Shown here in pieces: positions 11,249 through 24,167 of a stretch of 64,000 nucleotides of DNA. The number at the start of each line of letters is the position of its first letter. Within the stretch, counting starts at the first letter, position 1. The translations under genes were made by a program, and so were the position numbers. Origin of the DNA: Citrus sinensis. Lineage: Eukaryota > Streptophyta > Magnoliopsida > Sapindales > Rutaceae. Where the stretch lies: contig NC_068558.1 in NCBI RefSeq assembly GCF_022201045.2, positions 6,167,501-6,231,500 on the forward strand. Direction: 5' to 3'. Under the pieces are notes generated by a model. That model was not told the DNA's origin. It saw only the letters and a list, made by a program, of their open reading frames with translations, and searched no databases.

Positions 11249-13888
11249 TCAAGCTGAAGCAGCTGCCTTGCAAACAGGAAGATCCTTCTCAACATTTGGT
11301 GGGATCCGAAGAATGGGGTTACTCTCAAAGAAATTCACTGGCTTCAAATCAAAGCTTGAGGATACAGTAGGCATAATGGGAAAATCTTCCTGGCATGGTA
11401 TATGATGGAACCCAAGCGTGTACCAGAGAACAATGTCCTTATTCTCAATCGATCGATCCCTAGGAAAAGCAAAATTCAATGATTACTCAGAAACTAAAAT
11501 GCAGCTTAATCTTGAGTGATTGCAACATTCAAATTGAAAAATCAAGGGCAAATCAGCTCTCACCTGTCAGACCAAACTGCAAGAGTGTCTTCACCTTTGC
11601 TTTGATAAACAAACAACCCACCAGCCCATTGCTCGCTCTCGTTATACGGGGTAACCCATATCTGATTATTAGTAAATGCGCCCCGCTTTTGAGGTGGATC
11701 TTCACGATCAAGCAAGCTAGCAGCAGTGCCACCAGGAACCACCTTGTACCCAACCGGGTTCCCCACCCGTGTCTTCTTAGTCGGATTGATCACATGGAAT
11801 TCAGCTGGGTCGTAGAGTTTAAGCTTAATTTGTGCATCTTTCTCCGTTTTAGCCACATTTCTAACAGCTTTCAAGTAACTCCTCCTTGGTGACTCTCCAG
11901 GTGAGGTTTCCTGCCTCTTAATATTTACCTTCACGAAGGAATTATCAGAGCCATCTATGTCCATATCGAGGTAGAATGTGATAAAGTGGTCATGGATTAC
12001 ACCGATAACATTTTCGGACAAAAGGGTGCCAAATAGATTTTCAGCTTGGTTGGAAATTTGGTTCATATTCTCATAGGCTGTGCCTTTCACCATCAGAATC
12101 CCACTTAGTCCAACCTGTGGTTAAAATTTCTAAAAAATAATTAGCGAAAAAGTCCATTTGACCAACAAATTGAACTTTACCTGCCTTCAAAATTCAAAAT
12201 GGAGCGATCCAAATTAAAGCTAAGGATAAAATAAGTGTGACATAACATTTCATTCATGCAATCCTGGTCATAAAAAGCCACTTGCCTTAATTCTGATTAG
12301 TCCGTCTGTTTGAAACTCCCAATCAACAATATAATCATAATTGGCAACGGATGCTGCCATTCTAACCACTAACGTCACCTTTGGCCTTACTTCTTTAATC
12401 TGCCAAAAGAAATTTAACAAAACAAGCAATAAAATTAAAGACACCTGCAACTCATATTATGCCATCAAAACATTTAACCGTGACATGCGATTTCGTAGTA
12501 CAGTGAAAAAATTAGAAACTTGAGAAAAGAAAAATGTTTGTGCCTCGTAAGTTCGGAAAAAACCTTACCCCCATACCCGTAATCGGACTCTCTGCGTGGC
12601 GCCACCCAATATCACCGGCATAGCTCTCAAATATGCAAATCATGTTTGATCGAACGTACGGCCTTCCATCAGCAGCTGGAAACACACCATCCATATAGTG
12701 GGCGTTCCGCGGACAATCATTAAGCGGGTCAAGGGGCATGGCCTGCAACCCAAACCCATATTCACCCGCATCCATATAAGTCTTAAAATACCATGCATCA
12801 GTGGGGTCCATGTAAGGCACAAACAATTCACTCGTAAACCCTTTATACATCACATTCCTTATCTCCCCACTATCCGGGTCCCTCACCCGAGCCTGAGAAA
12901 CAATCGCCCCAGCTCTCGGGTCGGGTTTCAAGTGAAATTCCCAGTTTGCCCATTTAACAAGATGCTCATCTTCAATTACAAAACTTGGACCTTCGGGCTG
13001 CTCTAATGATATTGGATTTATCAGCTTCATTCGTTGGTGCAACCCCTGAGCGGAATATCTATAATCCGTGTTGACGGCCTTTGGTATTGGTATGTTCTTG
13101 CCCTTGTCCGTAATTTCCAACACTTCCTTCGTGTCCATGTCGAGGAGTATGGTCAACCCTTCGATTGGTCGCATGTAAAAGTTTGCAGTATCCTTCATGG
13201 AGTAGCACTGCACCTTAATCAACCTCCTGTTCTCCTCTTTCTCTCCATACCAACCCAACGAAATCGGAAGACACGCCAAGTCCTTCAGATCAACCCCTCG
13301 CTCAAGGATCGTACGGTTGAACTCCTCGTCCGCAAGTGGGGCCCATGTTGACGACGTCATGTCTTCTATAGTCATGGCAGGATAACCGGACGATGAATCT
13401 GTCTCGTGTACGGTTACCTCTTCGGTCGTTAAATCGACAGCTAACACGTATGATATGTTTTTCACACGTGCGACAACGGAGGCTTTCCTCGGTAACAAAG
13501 AGTCACCTTTGTTCCAGTTCAGGACAAGTGATTTTTTGGGTTCTTGCAAGGTGATGGAGTGGAACGCGTAGGGAAAGGAGTTCTTGAAGAGCTCGTGGGA
13601 GGTGAGGATGGTACGGACGCGATTGATTTCTTTGACGGTGAGCGGGTCTAAAGGGTGATGAGGCGTGTCTGAAGCGTGGTCGTGGTGGTGGCTTGTGGAT
13701 TTTGCGGGTTCTTTAAGGGGTTTGCTTTGGAAGCGATTCTTGGAGGTGCACCATGATGAATAGGTGGTGCAGTCGAAATCCTCAGTCGCGTCGGGCGGCG
13801 CGTAGGGGAGATTGTTCCATGTGATGGCTAGAAGAGTGGCTATGCCGACGAAGAAAAACAGGAAGCGAATATAGTGTCTTGATTCCAT
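11249..13888 (-). CDS. Copper amine oxidase (primary amine oxidase), four exons
   Basis: It oxidises primary amines such as putrescine to aldehydes with release of NH3 and H2O2. Exons on the minus strand are 13888-12569, 12399-12286, 12114-11564 and 11459-11249; together they encode 731 residues, normal for plant enzymes. The N terminus has a hydrophobic segment (about residues 8-24) that should act as signal or membrane anchor. The catalytic base is Asp373 in [10 protein letters not shown]. The topaquinone precursor is Tyr461 in [12 protein letters not shown]. Copper ligands are the HDH pair in GVIHDHF and a third His in [16 protein letters not shown] near the C terminus. Intron 2 (12115-12285) has a GC donor in the context AAG|GCAAGT, and the other two introns are GT-AG. 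The tail AASA is not a canonical peroxisomal signal, so secretion is the better guess. A broken relative lies at 22432-23174. Confidence 0.95.
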
Positions 13889-14135
13889 AAACTAAATGAT
13901 TAGGAATGAATTATTATTTTGAGTGAGCGACCGATCGCGGATCAGTGTGATGGGGGAGAACAGAGAGTGAAAGTATGCGAAGTATACAGTACTATGCAGA
14001 TATATCAGTGGAAAGATAAGGAAGCTAAGAAAATTCCAAACTATATAGAACGAGAGATGCAGAGAATCACGACACAAGTATCGCATTAAGTGTCGAATAT
14101 ACTACACGTCATTGTTGACGTGGTTGATTTTTTAT

Positions 14136-15316
14136 GAGGAATGATATAATTATAAATTCTTGTACAAACTGATTAGGGATGGCAAAAATCCTCACGGGGA
14201 CGGGTACCCTCAGGGATTTTCTCCATTCGGGGAGGGTATGAGGATAATTTTATATCCAATTTCTTATTCGGGGAAGGGATGGGGAAATTTTTTTACCCAA
14301 TTTCTTATTCGGGGAGGGGACGGGGATGAGGTGGAATCCCCATCCCTACCCATTTCCCCATTTTAATTTTTAATTTTATTTTAATTTTTTAAAATTACTA
14401 GTAAATAAATTATAAAATTTAAATTATAAAATTATAAATATTGGTAAAAATAAAAAATATCAAAATATTTATATTATTAAACTTTTAGGCCTAATTAACT
14501 AATTAAAGTCCTAAATTTTTATTTAGGACATTAAAAAGACCGAGTAGATTCTATTAGCCCAAAATTTTTTTTAATTTTAATATTCTTTAAATATTTTAAA
14601 CTTAAATCTATTTTTTTATTTATTTTTAGATGTTATAATTGGCCACAGCGAATCACAATTTTAATATCTAATCTAATCTAATCTAATATTTACTTTTGAT
14701 TTGCTCCGATTTAACTATTGTGTTGTAAAGGTAATAGTCCACATTTATAAAGTGCCCACGCCACCATTGAAAAAGTTAATTTTGAATCTAAATTTGATTT
14801 TATTTGTAACAATTTTGTATTAGACTATTAATTTGTTCATGATAGTTTGTAAAAGAAGTTTGTATCCCTTGCATGTTGCGTTACTTACTAATTTAATGTA
14901 TGTGACTTTTGTAATAGATATTAATGTAAGATATATTTCGAACTTTACTTTTATTTGAATTTTTTATTTTAATATGATTAACTCAAAATCGAAAACAAAA
15001 AAAATGTATTAGTTATTCGGGGATCGGGGACTCTCGGAGATCCCCTGTTATTATTCGGGGAGGGGATGAAGATTCTCTCAAATAATTCTGACGGGGACGG
15101 GGACATACTCAAAATATCGAGGATTGGTACGGGGAGATCGGTCCCCTCCCCTCCCCTCCCCATTGCCATCCCTAAAACTGATGTGCTATAATAAAATTAG
15201 TTGAATTAAATATCTCTTGGCTCACATGATTTATTTTTGTTATTTTTTATTTTCATTCAACCAATAAATTAATGCAACATCAGTTTGTACAAGAATTTAT
15301 GACTTTATCATCACTC
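14136..15316. mobile_element. 172-bp MITE with ~38-bp inverted ends, split by a hAT element
   Basis: The left end (14136-14173) and right end (15279-15316) are imperfect inverted repeats; both contain attcttgtacaaactgat or its complement. An 8-bp direct repeat TTTTTTAT flanks them at 14128-14135 and 15317-15324. Removing the inner element and one copy of its target duplication leaves about 172 bp. There is no coding capacity. The 8-bp duplication suggests hAT type, although the flanks are AT-rich and a chance match is possible. Confidence 0.75.
14174..15174. mobile_element. Non-autonomous hAT element, 1,001 bp, nested
   Basis: The termini are inverted repeats, TAGGGATGGCAA at the left and TTGCCATCCCTA at the right. 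The exact 8-bp target duplication AAACTGAT lies at 14166-14173 and 15175-15182. G-rich subterminal blocks (ggggacggg) occur at both ends in opposite orientation, and the middle is AT-rich with no transposase frame. Short ends and 8-bp duplication are the hAT signature. The element inserted at the inner edge of the left terminal repeat of the surrounding MITE. Confidence 0.9.
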
Positions 15317-15324
15317 TTTTTTAT

Positions 15325-16009
15325 TTATATGATCTAGCGCTTGCAAAGTTAAAATAGAAAGCTTGTATAATAAATTATATAAATTTTGACTAAAACCAAT
15401 AGCTCGTTCGGTATTTTTCAAAATAATTTTATTTAATTAGTTACTTAAATTCATAAAATATTTTTAAAATAGTGTATTTTATCGATTTTTCTGCCTTCGA
15501 AGTTATCATTTGTTAGTGTGAATTTTGTCCTAGTAAGAATAATTCCAAAAAATAGGTCTTTTAATTAGGACTATATTTTCTCTTTGTTGAATTAGAAGGT
15601 GATGAATTTCTCCTTTATTCTAATGTTAATGGGCCTCTAAATTTTCTTTTATGAGTCCATTTCCTTAGGCGATAAAGATAACTTTATCAAATGATCTTCT
15701 ATAAATACAAGAAAAATATTAGACGCTCGACTTTGTCAGTATAAATCCTCACACGGTCAAGTCGATCATCAAATTTTTAGAAATATGAATTTTAGAGAGA
15801 GAAAGTTAGTATTTTTTTCTCTTGAGTGATTTTTTTTCTTATCTTTGAAAAAGGATGGTGGGTCTATACTTATAAGTGACTCTGATTTGGCTTGAGTCCT
15901 TGTGACACTTAGCGGCACTTGCCTTCTTGTGCCTATAAAGACTGACTCTTGAATATGTGATTTTATTCTCAATCCTCTTTATTTGTCAATGGATCTAGTC
16001 TCATGGTGC
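15325..16009. other. AT-rich intergenic DNA, no gene seen
   Basis: No coding region is seen. A TATA-like tctataaatac near 15700 and the nearby sequence are reminiscent of an LTR, but no ends can be set and I do not call one. Confidence 0.5.
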
Positions 16010-17960
16010 TTAGTTCAAAGGAGATTTGTTCTAAGAGATTTTTTCTAGGTGATTTATTCTAAAATCTTATGGTCCTAAGGCTACATTTGGCTGCTGGGAT
16101 AAAGGTAGGATAAAACTAATTTTCAGGACTAAAAATATTAATCCCATCCATATCCATGTTTGGCTGTAAAGATTAAAAAATAAACCTAATTTTTTATCCC
16201 ATAATCTTGGGATTATCAATCCCTTTTTTTAGGTGGGTTTATCTTGGATAAAAAAATCTAGTGAATCTATAATCCTCTCTTCTCTTTCATCAAGTCGAAA
16301 GCAAACCCAATTACAATTACTCTCAAACAAATGCAAAGCACGCACATCTTCCTTCCTCAACAAATCTTGATTCTCCAAAAATTATTTTAGATGATTTGAA
16401 CAACAATCAAAGGTACTCAAAATATTATTTAAATTGATTCTTATCTTCCAATTAAATTGGGGCTTCAAGTACAGATCTTAAACTTGACTTTTTTTCCCTT
16501 TTTCTTTTGTTGTTGGCTTGGTTGCAGGAACTGAAAACTCACTTTTCTTCTTCAATCAGTAAGTGAATCTATATGCTTTCCCTACTTAAATCTTAATTAC
16601 TTTTTCCAAACTTACAGTAATATTCCTTTAATTTTTGCATTGCCAATATATATTGTTTAGATGTTGGTGGGTTTTTATTATTTTTCTCCCTCATAACAGT
16701 TTTGTTTCATTTGGACCTTATTATTATCAATTGTGCGTTACTTTATTCTCTTCAATTTATTTTAATTAACTGAATTACAAAGACATATCATTTGCATAAT
16801 TTTATTCCAGTATGTCAAGTGCACCGTCCAATTTGTGCTTGATTATGAAAATTAATTGAATTATTTTTACTATATATAAGTAAGGATTGAAAGTTCATTC
16901 ACCTATACGGCTGTTGGTGGCTTTTTATTATATATATTTGCACATGGATAACATGTTCCACAACTTATGTGTATCATTACATGCAAACATTTGTTATTAA
17001 TTGTCCTCTGCTCTATTTTCTTTATTTTATTTATAATTACATAATTACAAACCTTACATTATAATAGTGTTATCCTATTTTCTTTATTTTCTTTTTCGAT
17101 AATGTTATATATTGGAGGTACTGGTTATATAAGTTGTTACATATTGAGATGTGAAATATTATTGAATCAGGTGCTGTATTTTTTTTTTATTATTGATTTC
17201 ATTTATAGAAGGCAAATTTTATGCAAAAGTTATTGTCAAAATTTAAGCATATGGCATTTCACTTAATTTTCCTATTAATTATTATTATTTTTACTATCCG
17301 ATCCTGTAAAATGCCAAACATAGGATAACACTATTATAATCCTATCTGACATGCACCAAACAAAAGACAATACTATATTTAATCTGGTGTAATCCAATCT
17401 AATTTAATCCAATCTAATCCTAAAAGCTAATCCAATCCAATCATGTCTTCCAAACGTAGCCTAAGAGCCTAAGGTTTATCCTAAGTAGCGTGTCTCCTAG
17501 GAACCTAGGAGATTTATCATAGGTGGTCTGCTTTAATTTATTTAAGGATCCTCGAATCTTAGAAACTTAGGAACTTTATTATGAATGATTTGTCCTAGAA
17601 TCTTCGGATAATAAGAATTTATGATTTTTTTTGTTTTGTTTTAGGATTTGATCATAGAACACATGATGTTTATCCTAGGTGATTTGTCCTAAGATCCTCA
17701 AGTCTTAGGAGCCTAAGAAATTTATCCTGAGTGGTTTGTCCTAAGATAATCTAGGTCTCGTATGAAGTTTGTCTTCGTTTGTTTCAGGAACATAGAAGGT
17801 TTATTACTTTATCTTGTGTGATTTGTCCTAAAATACTCAAATTCTAGAAATCTATGAGGTTTTTTTTTTTTTTTGTGATTTGTCAAACATGAGGAACTTA
17901 GGAGGTTTGTCCTATGGTCCTTGAATTATAAGAACCTAAGAAGTTAATCCTGAATTTTTT
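16010..17960. repeat. Degenerate ~60-bp tandem repeat array, interrupted
   Basis: Both sides of the Harbinger-type element (16010-16078 and 17465-17960) carry loose repeats built on gatttgtcctaag, tcttaggagcctaag and tttatcctgagtg, spaced about 60 bp. Copies are strongly diverged. No open frame runs through them. The array looks like one old minisatellite that was cut in two by the insertion. Confidence 0.6.
16079..17461. mobile_element. Non-autonomous PIF/Harbinger-like element, 1,383 bp
   Basis: The left end is GGCTACATTTGG and the right end CCAAACGTAGCC, inverted repeats with one mismatch. The 3-bp target duplication TAA lies at 16076-16078 and 17462-17464. These are the signs of the PIF/Harbinger superfamily. 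Subterminal blocks rich in ggattaaat and its complement (taatccaatct) occur near both ends. No transposase frame is visible, so it depends on an enzyme supplied elsewhere. Confidence 0.85.
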
Positions 17961-18595
17961 TGTTAATAACTTTTTTGGCTTTGTTGGGAGTATATTTATT
18001 TGTGTTTTAGTTAGGTCCACAATATTTTTTGGTCCAAGGTTATTTATTAATAAGTGATATAAAACTATCACATTAATTAGTGAAAATAAAGTCAACTAAT
18101 ACCTAACATGTGTTAAGCAGTAGTTAGTAATACGTTACTTGAAATATAAATCAAGTACCATAACTTTATGAGTATAACATTATTGTTTTATTATGTAAGA
18201 TTCGTTTTATTAAATCTTTTAAAGCATATATATGAGAGCAAACAATGGATTTGATTTGTACAAATTTTTTTCAGTTTAGGTCGAGTTGGGGAGAAAAGGA
18301 AAGATTTGTACAAACTGTACTTATGTTCGCTAGAATCCAAAGTATATTATGAGTACTTTAGCATTGGTTTTATTCTGCTTTTTCCGTTGCTTCGACACGG
18401 AAATTGAACTGTTGGCACGTGATCACAATCACAGTTATACTCATATATGAAATACAAATTATTGAAAATAGCGGGGCCAGATTGATTCAAACGTGACTAA
18501 TAAGAAACTCTTGTAACTATTTCTTCTGATATCAATGGAAATGAACAAGGCAAGGCCCAGATCATGGCTATTTTAGTTTTGGTAAAAGTAGTGTC
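17961..18595. other. AT-rich intergenic DNA, no gene seen
   Basis: No coding frame, RNA gene or clear repeat is recognised. Confidence 0.5.
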
Positions 18596-19018
18596 TGTTG
18601 AAAAATTTTTAAAATAAATGTGTCTTATGGTAAAGACATGTCTTATTAATTGTGCCTTATAGAAAAGGTACCTTTCACTAAAGACATGTCTAATTAAATG
18701 ATGTCTTGTTGTAAGGACATGTCCATTTAATTGTGTCTTGTAGAAAATTTATTTTTTTACTAAATGATATAACTTTTCATGGCACCATTTTATGGTGACA
18801 TTTCATTTGAAATGGTGATGGTTCAATTTGGACAATTGATTAAAATCAAATCTAGATCCAATGACCATGAATGAAGGGGTATCATGAAGATGATAACCCA
18901 AATTAGAGGGCACAAGTATATCTACAAATAGGGGTCATGTTTAAGCCGTTTAGACATGAAATTAATGATCCTACACCACTCTTTTCTTAGCATTTACTTT
19001 CTAGTACGAATTTCAACA
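18596..19018 (+). mobile_element. Possible solo LTR (fossil), low confidence
   Basis: The segment starts TGTTGAAA and ends TTTCAACA, an 8-bp inverted terminal match of TG...CA type. A weak TATA-like stretch (ctacaaataggg) lies near 18921. The size of about 423 bp fits a Ty1/copia LTR. I could not find a matching 5-bp target duplication and no primer-binding site follows, so the call rests on the ends and layout only. Confidence 0.35.
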
Positions 19019-20340
19019 CAAAACACCCATTTCTTTTGTGCATTCACATTCCAATATATTGTTTTCTGCTGAAACAATATATTCTTTCTTGGCAGGCTTG
19101 CAACATTCAAGAGTATTCTGGTTTGCTTTCGTCGATGCACAACGCAAGCAAACAAACAAGTGCTTCATTGTATCCTGGAGGCATATTTGCTTAACCCATG
19201 TGCATCACTCAATTGGTGGGAGCAAATAACGTCTTAAGGAAAGCAACATTTGTAACGTGCCTTGAAGCACACAAAATTTTTGCAGTTTACTTATTACTAT
19301 TATTTTTCTTCCTACATACAGAGTTAATTGAAAACACATTACTTTACGTAATAAAGTTCCATCATTATTATTGTATTTCTCTACATTTGTCATTCCCCAT
19401 AAATTTACCACCAACAGTGTCATATGAAGAGGTGATAAGTAAAACTTTAGAGGGAACTTTAGAGACAAAAGAAATTGAAAATCGGAAACTTCTACTTTCG
19501 TTTGTGCCAAAACGTTAGTTGCAACTTTTTTTTTTGTTGTATGCTATGGCTCTTTTGAAACCCGTTATTACCAAATATTTCCCCCCTTCGTTCATATAAT
19601 TTTATGTTTGTTTACTACGGCGCTTTTGTTTGTGTACAAGCATGCATATATCTCTTTCTCGCATACTAGAAATTAAGATTATACATTTTCATTTGTCATT
19701 TATATTTCTTAAGAGGTGCTCTTAATGCACACTTTTGATCTTTGTCACATGCAAATGTCAAGACACTCCTAATAGTTCTTGTTATATGCGCATGTCATAA
19801 ATAATAATATCTTAGTTTTTTTTATTATATTTCCATTCCAAAATAGCTAGTTTGATTCTTTATAATGACCTTAATTGCGAGGGATGTGATACTTATCACT
19901 AGAGGTGTATCTCGATCACCTTTGAATTTTTGGTTGAATTTAGTTTCGGAGAGGGTATTTTTTTATTGAAAAGTAGGGAAAGCATTAAGCATGTAATTCC
20001 AAAACTAATCACCTAACCCAACACATGATTTCATTGTCAGGGCATGTGATGCTTGGAAAGATTCCACATATTGCTCTAACATAATAATCTTGCGATTATA
20101 GAGATATATTAGGCAAATAAAAAATAAAATAAAAATCCAACCTACACGTTGAGTGTTGACAAAAACCAATTTATCATGCATAATTATATTTCTTCACTCC
20201 AAACTTCGAAGAAGTGTTGACTGTTGATGAATGAGAAGACAAATTGAAAATACAAAAAAATGATAAGTGGTCCTAACAATGATATAACTATGACAAAAAT
20301 TACTATAAAATTATATTATATTATATTATAACGTTATTTG
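19019..20340. other. Intergenic DNA, no supported gene
   Basis: A frame of 106 codons (19198-19518) is overlapped by another of 101 codons on the opposite strand. Neither resembles a known family, and both look like chance frames. Confidence 0.5.
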
Positions 20341-21112
20341 AAAAAAAAAAAAAAATCGTCTCTACACTACTTTTTTTGTCATATTTACATCTGACTACCT
20401 CAATATTTTGATGTGTTTTATATACCACCTTTGTTTTTAAGTTTGTATTAATAAACCACTTTGACACTAAAAAATAATTATTTTACCCATAAATGCAAAA
20501 ATTATTTTATTCTACAAAATTTTAAAAATAAAAATTATAATTACAAAAATATCCCTAAATTTATAAAAATAAATAAATCTAAATCCAATATGGTAATTTT
20601 TTATAATGTAATTTCATTTGAAAATTATCCGGTTAATTTTTTGTAATTATAGTTTTGTTTAATTTGTATAGGAAAGTTTCTTAATATTAATTATGCGGAA
20701 GTTTACAATAATTATAGGGAGCTTTTCTCTTTATGTTAATTTTTGTAAACTTCTCTATACTTAATTTTGATTACAAAAATTAAATACAATTATAAATACA
20801 AAAAAATTATAACTATAAGATGCTAATTTTTTATAATTATAATTTCATTTAAAAATTATCATCTTAGATTTTGAGATTTATTTGTTTCATTGAATTTAGT
20901 TATATTTTTAATTATAATTTTTTATTTTTTAAAATTTTATAAAATAAAATAATCTTTTAATTCATTCAAAGATAAAATTATTATTTTTAGTGACAAAATA
21001 GTTGATTGATAATATAAATTTAAAAATAAAGGTAGTGTAAAGAATATGTCAAAATTTTATAGTGGTTAGATATATATTTGACAAAACAAAATGGTGTAAA
21101 AATATTTTTTTT
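20341..21112. mobile_element. Long-TIR transposon without coding capacity (~770 bp)
   Basis: The first ~120 bp (gtctctacactac, then accacctttgtttttaag) are matched in inverted order by the last ~120 bp (ataaaggtagtgtaaag, then atggtgtaaaaatat). Imperfect inverted repeats of this length suggest a Mutator-like MITE. The target duplication was not resolved and the interior is AT-rich with no frame. Confidence 0.65.
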
Positions 21113-21910
21113 AAAAAAAATTACTTTTTTACTTAACGCTATAATATTTTATGATTTTATAATTGTTTATTGCCATTACGTCAGATCCTTTGATTCAAAT
21201 ACAAATAAAAAATATTTTCGAATATTAATAAGGGCTGGGTTGCAGTAACAGGATACCAAGTGGGATTTTTTGGGGCTGACCATGCACCAAACTCTTTATA
21301 AATTCGGGAAAATTTTAAAAATCAAGATATTTTCAAAATTTTCGATCAAATGCTTTGGCTTTCTTTCCAGTTAAATGAATTAGTATCAACTGTTTTCTTT
21401 CAGGTAAATTTTCGCTGTGTACATGTGATGGGATGAAATGATAGCCAGTGAAATCTGATCGCAAAACAATCAGCAGGCAGACGGAGAGTTGGATTTCTGT
21501 GGAAGAAATTTGACCGGCGTTAGATCAGAGATTGATGGGACGGTTGGCATTACAGCAAAATTAAAATTCCCTTGGCAGGGTTGTGGGATGAAATCCCAGG
21601 GCGTACCCATAGTACAGAATCATTTTTTTCTCAACTTTAATTTACCAGTTGATACGCGAATAAAAAAATCCATAGAATGTGACAACTGTTTAAAAATAAT
21701 TTTTAAATGATGTTTTTACTTTATACAATAAGAATGATTTATTTTTTGTGAATTTAAAAATGCATTTGGTTGATTGTTTTAAAATAATATATGAAAATGA
21801 AAACAGTAAAAATATATTTAATTGTTTGTCTGAAAATTTGGTGATAACAAAAAAGAATGACAATATAATTTAATAAAACTTTTTTCAATATCTAATTATT
21901 TTAAATGGTC

Positions 21911-21942
<32 letters not shown>

Positions 21943-22431
21943 AAACAACATAAACAACTAAAATAGCTATAAAAGGGCATAATTTATAATATAGATTTTA
22001 TATCATATAAAACCTTATCTAATTGTATTATTGGATAATTTATACACAAATTATATATGATATATAATTATAGTAATTTGATATTCCTTAAAACACTAAT
22101 TATTATTATCAGTAAATTATAAAATAAATAAATAATATAATATTAACAAAGTGAGTGGTCCGAGTGGATTGTGAGACCCTTGCAGGACTGTTGACAAATA
22201 AATCATGAAAGTTGCAGTTTTAGTGGGCCCCAGATAAAACAAAAATAAGAAAACGTTAAAATGTTATTTTTTACTTTTCTTTGTTAAAGTTAAAAATAAG
22301 ATGGTTTCATTTTTGTTGGAAAATAAAAACTGATACTATTTAATCTTAGCCAAACACCTTTTTTTTTTTTTTTTTGTATTTTTGTAAAATGAAAAATGAT
22401 ATGTGTAAAACGGCACCAAACACATCCTAAG
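21113..22431. other. AT-rich intergenic DNA with an (ATT)n run
   Basis: No gene is supported. A triplet run of att/tta repeats lies at about 21911-21940. A second, longer one is at 24129-24166, beyond the amine oxidase relic. Confidence 0.6.
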
Positions 22432-23174
22432 CTTCGGGTTTTCAGTTTTATTACACATCTCGGACCACACAGCAAGTGCTTCATCTTCCCTGCTTTGATA
22501 AACCAAAAGCCCACCAGCCCATTGTTCATTCCGATCAGACGGGGTCGCCGTATCTGTGACAGTAATATCAAATCAACAAGAACATAAAATTTTTCGTGTA
22601 AAGTGTTGCAGCTGAATCTTGAATGCACCTATTTGTTGGTGAAAGCACTTCTGAGCAACGTAGCAGCATTTCCTCCAGGGACAGCTTTGTGCCCTGAAGG
22701 ATTTCCCGACCGAGACCGCCTTGAGGGATTGATTACGTGAAATTCAGATGGATCATAGAGATTAAGCTTAATTTAAGCATCCTTTTCTGTTTTAGCCACA
22801 CACTGCTCAATTTTTAAATAGCTCTTTCTCGGAGATTCGCCTGGGGAGGTCTCTTGCTTCTCCAGATGAACCTCAACAAATGAATTATTAGCCCCATCAA
22901 TGTCCATGTCCAGGTGGAGCGTGATGAAGTGATCATGAACTACGCCGATAACATTTTCGCATACCAGGGGCCCAGACATGTATCCCGGCTTGGACACCTG
23001 GTACAAATTCTCGATACGAGTTACTTACATATGTATGAAAGATTGAGAATGGAATTGACCTTAATAAGAATCAAACCGTCCGTTTGAAGTTCCCAGTCAA
23101 ATATGCAGTCATAGTTTCCCATTTGATGCTGCCATTCGAGCCACAAGCGTCACCTTTGGTCTGGCTTCCCTTAT
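22432..23174 (-). pseudogene. Partial copper amine oxidase relic
   Basis: Three blocks match exons 2 and 3 of the intact gene at 11249-13888. The exon 2 block (23174-23060) keeps the NYD topaquinone site and both splice signals but has one extra base. The exon 3 block (about 23030-22638) keeps VHDHFITLHLDMDIDG with the copper His pair, has lost its first residues, carries a TAA where the intact gene has CAA (just after KTEKDA), and lacks the [10 protein letters not shown] stretch. A further block (22557-22432) matches the end of exon 3 but has a 1-bp loss. It is separated from the rest by about 80 bp ending in cacag, which looks like an intron absent from the intact gene. Exons 1 and 4 were not found. 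Introns are kept, so this is a decayed gene duplicate and not a retrocopy. Confidence 0.88.
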
Positions 23175-24128
23175 CTGTTAAGAATTTTCCACGGTGAATT
23201 CACAAACAGCATTTGTCTGGTGAAAAAGAAAGAATTAATTTATAAAGACAATAAAAGGATGCACTGCCGTTGTTGTCCCAGATTCCCCTGTAAATTCAAA
23301 CACACAGATAAATATATTTTATGTTAGATTAAAGGATAAAATTTGGGATTAAAGGATTTAAAACTTTAAATATATGTTATAAATTAAAATAAAATGTAAA
23401 TATTTTAAGTTTCAAATCATTCAAATTTAATTTTTAAAACCTAATCTAACAAAAAATTAAATTTTATAAATTATAAATTTATAAAATAAAATGAATTTTT
23501 TTTAAAAAAAAGATAGGATGTAAAATTCGTACTTTAATCCTCGTCCAAAAAAGTCCGACTCAAACTGAGCCAAACCCTTAGCCCAATATGGTGCCATCCT
23601 ACTCAATGCTCACCAATGTTCAATTATCCTTAATAATCTTTTTTCAAAGATCTCTTCCACATTAAATATTAAATGCTGATTTTTTCCTAATTATGTAAAA
23701 TAAATAGATGAATAAAAGTTCTGGAGTTGTTTTATTTGTGATTGGGTAACTAAATTCCTTTTTTTTTCTCGGGACTATTTACACTCTAATTTATACTTTA
23801 TACATCTACACTCAGTTTTTCATTACACCCGTTATAAAAATTTTTAAATCATAATTTTCCAGTACAAACCCCTCTTAATTCCAAAAACATCCGTACTTAG
23901 TGTCTTCATTAATGTAATGTCTAAGCAAACTGTAAATCTATTCTTCGCAAGTGTAAACCAAATCAAACGGGATATTAATAAAAAATAATTTCTTCCTTTT
24001 CAAATTTCAGTATTAACTCTTTGCAAAAGTTATGGCTTCCAAGTTCAGTCAAGTATAGATGGCTTGGCAATGTTGTGCAACCGTAGCAAGGGGGCTTAGA
24101 TGTGACGAATAGGTCGAATTGAACTGAA

Positions 24129-24167
<39 letters not shown>

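Noticed and set aside
15690-16010. LTR-like TATA region left of the repeat array
   Set aside because: No TG/CA ends, target duplication or R-U5 motif could be placed.
19198-19518. 106-codon frame with a hydrophobic stretch
   Set aside because: Overlaps an equally long frame on the other strand, with no domain and AT-rich composition; probably chance.
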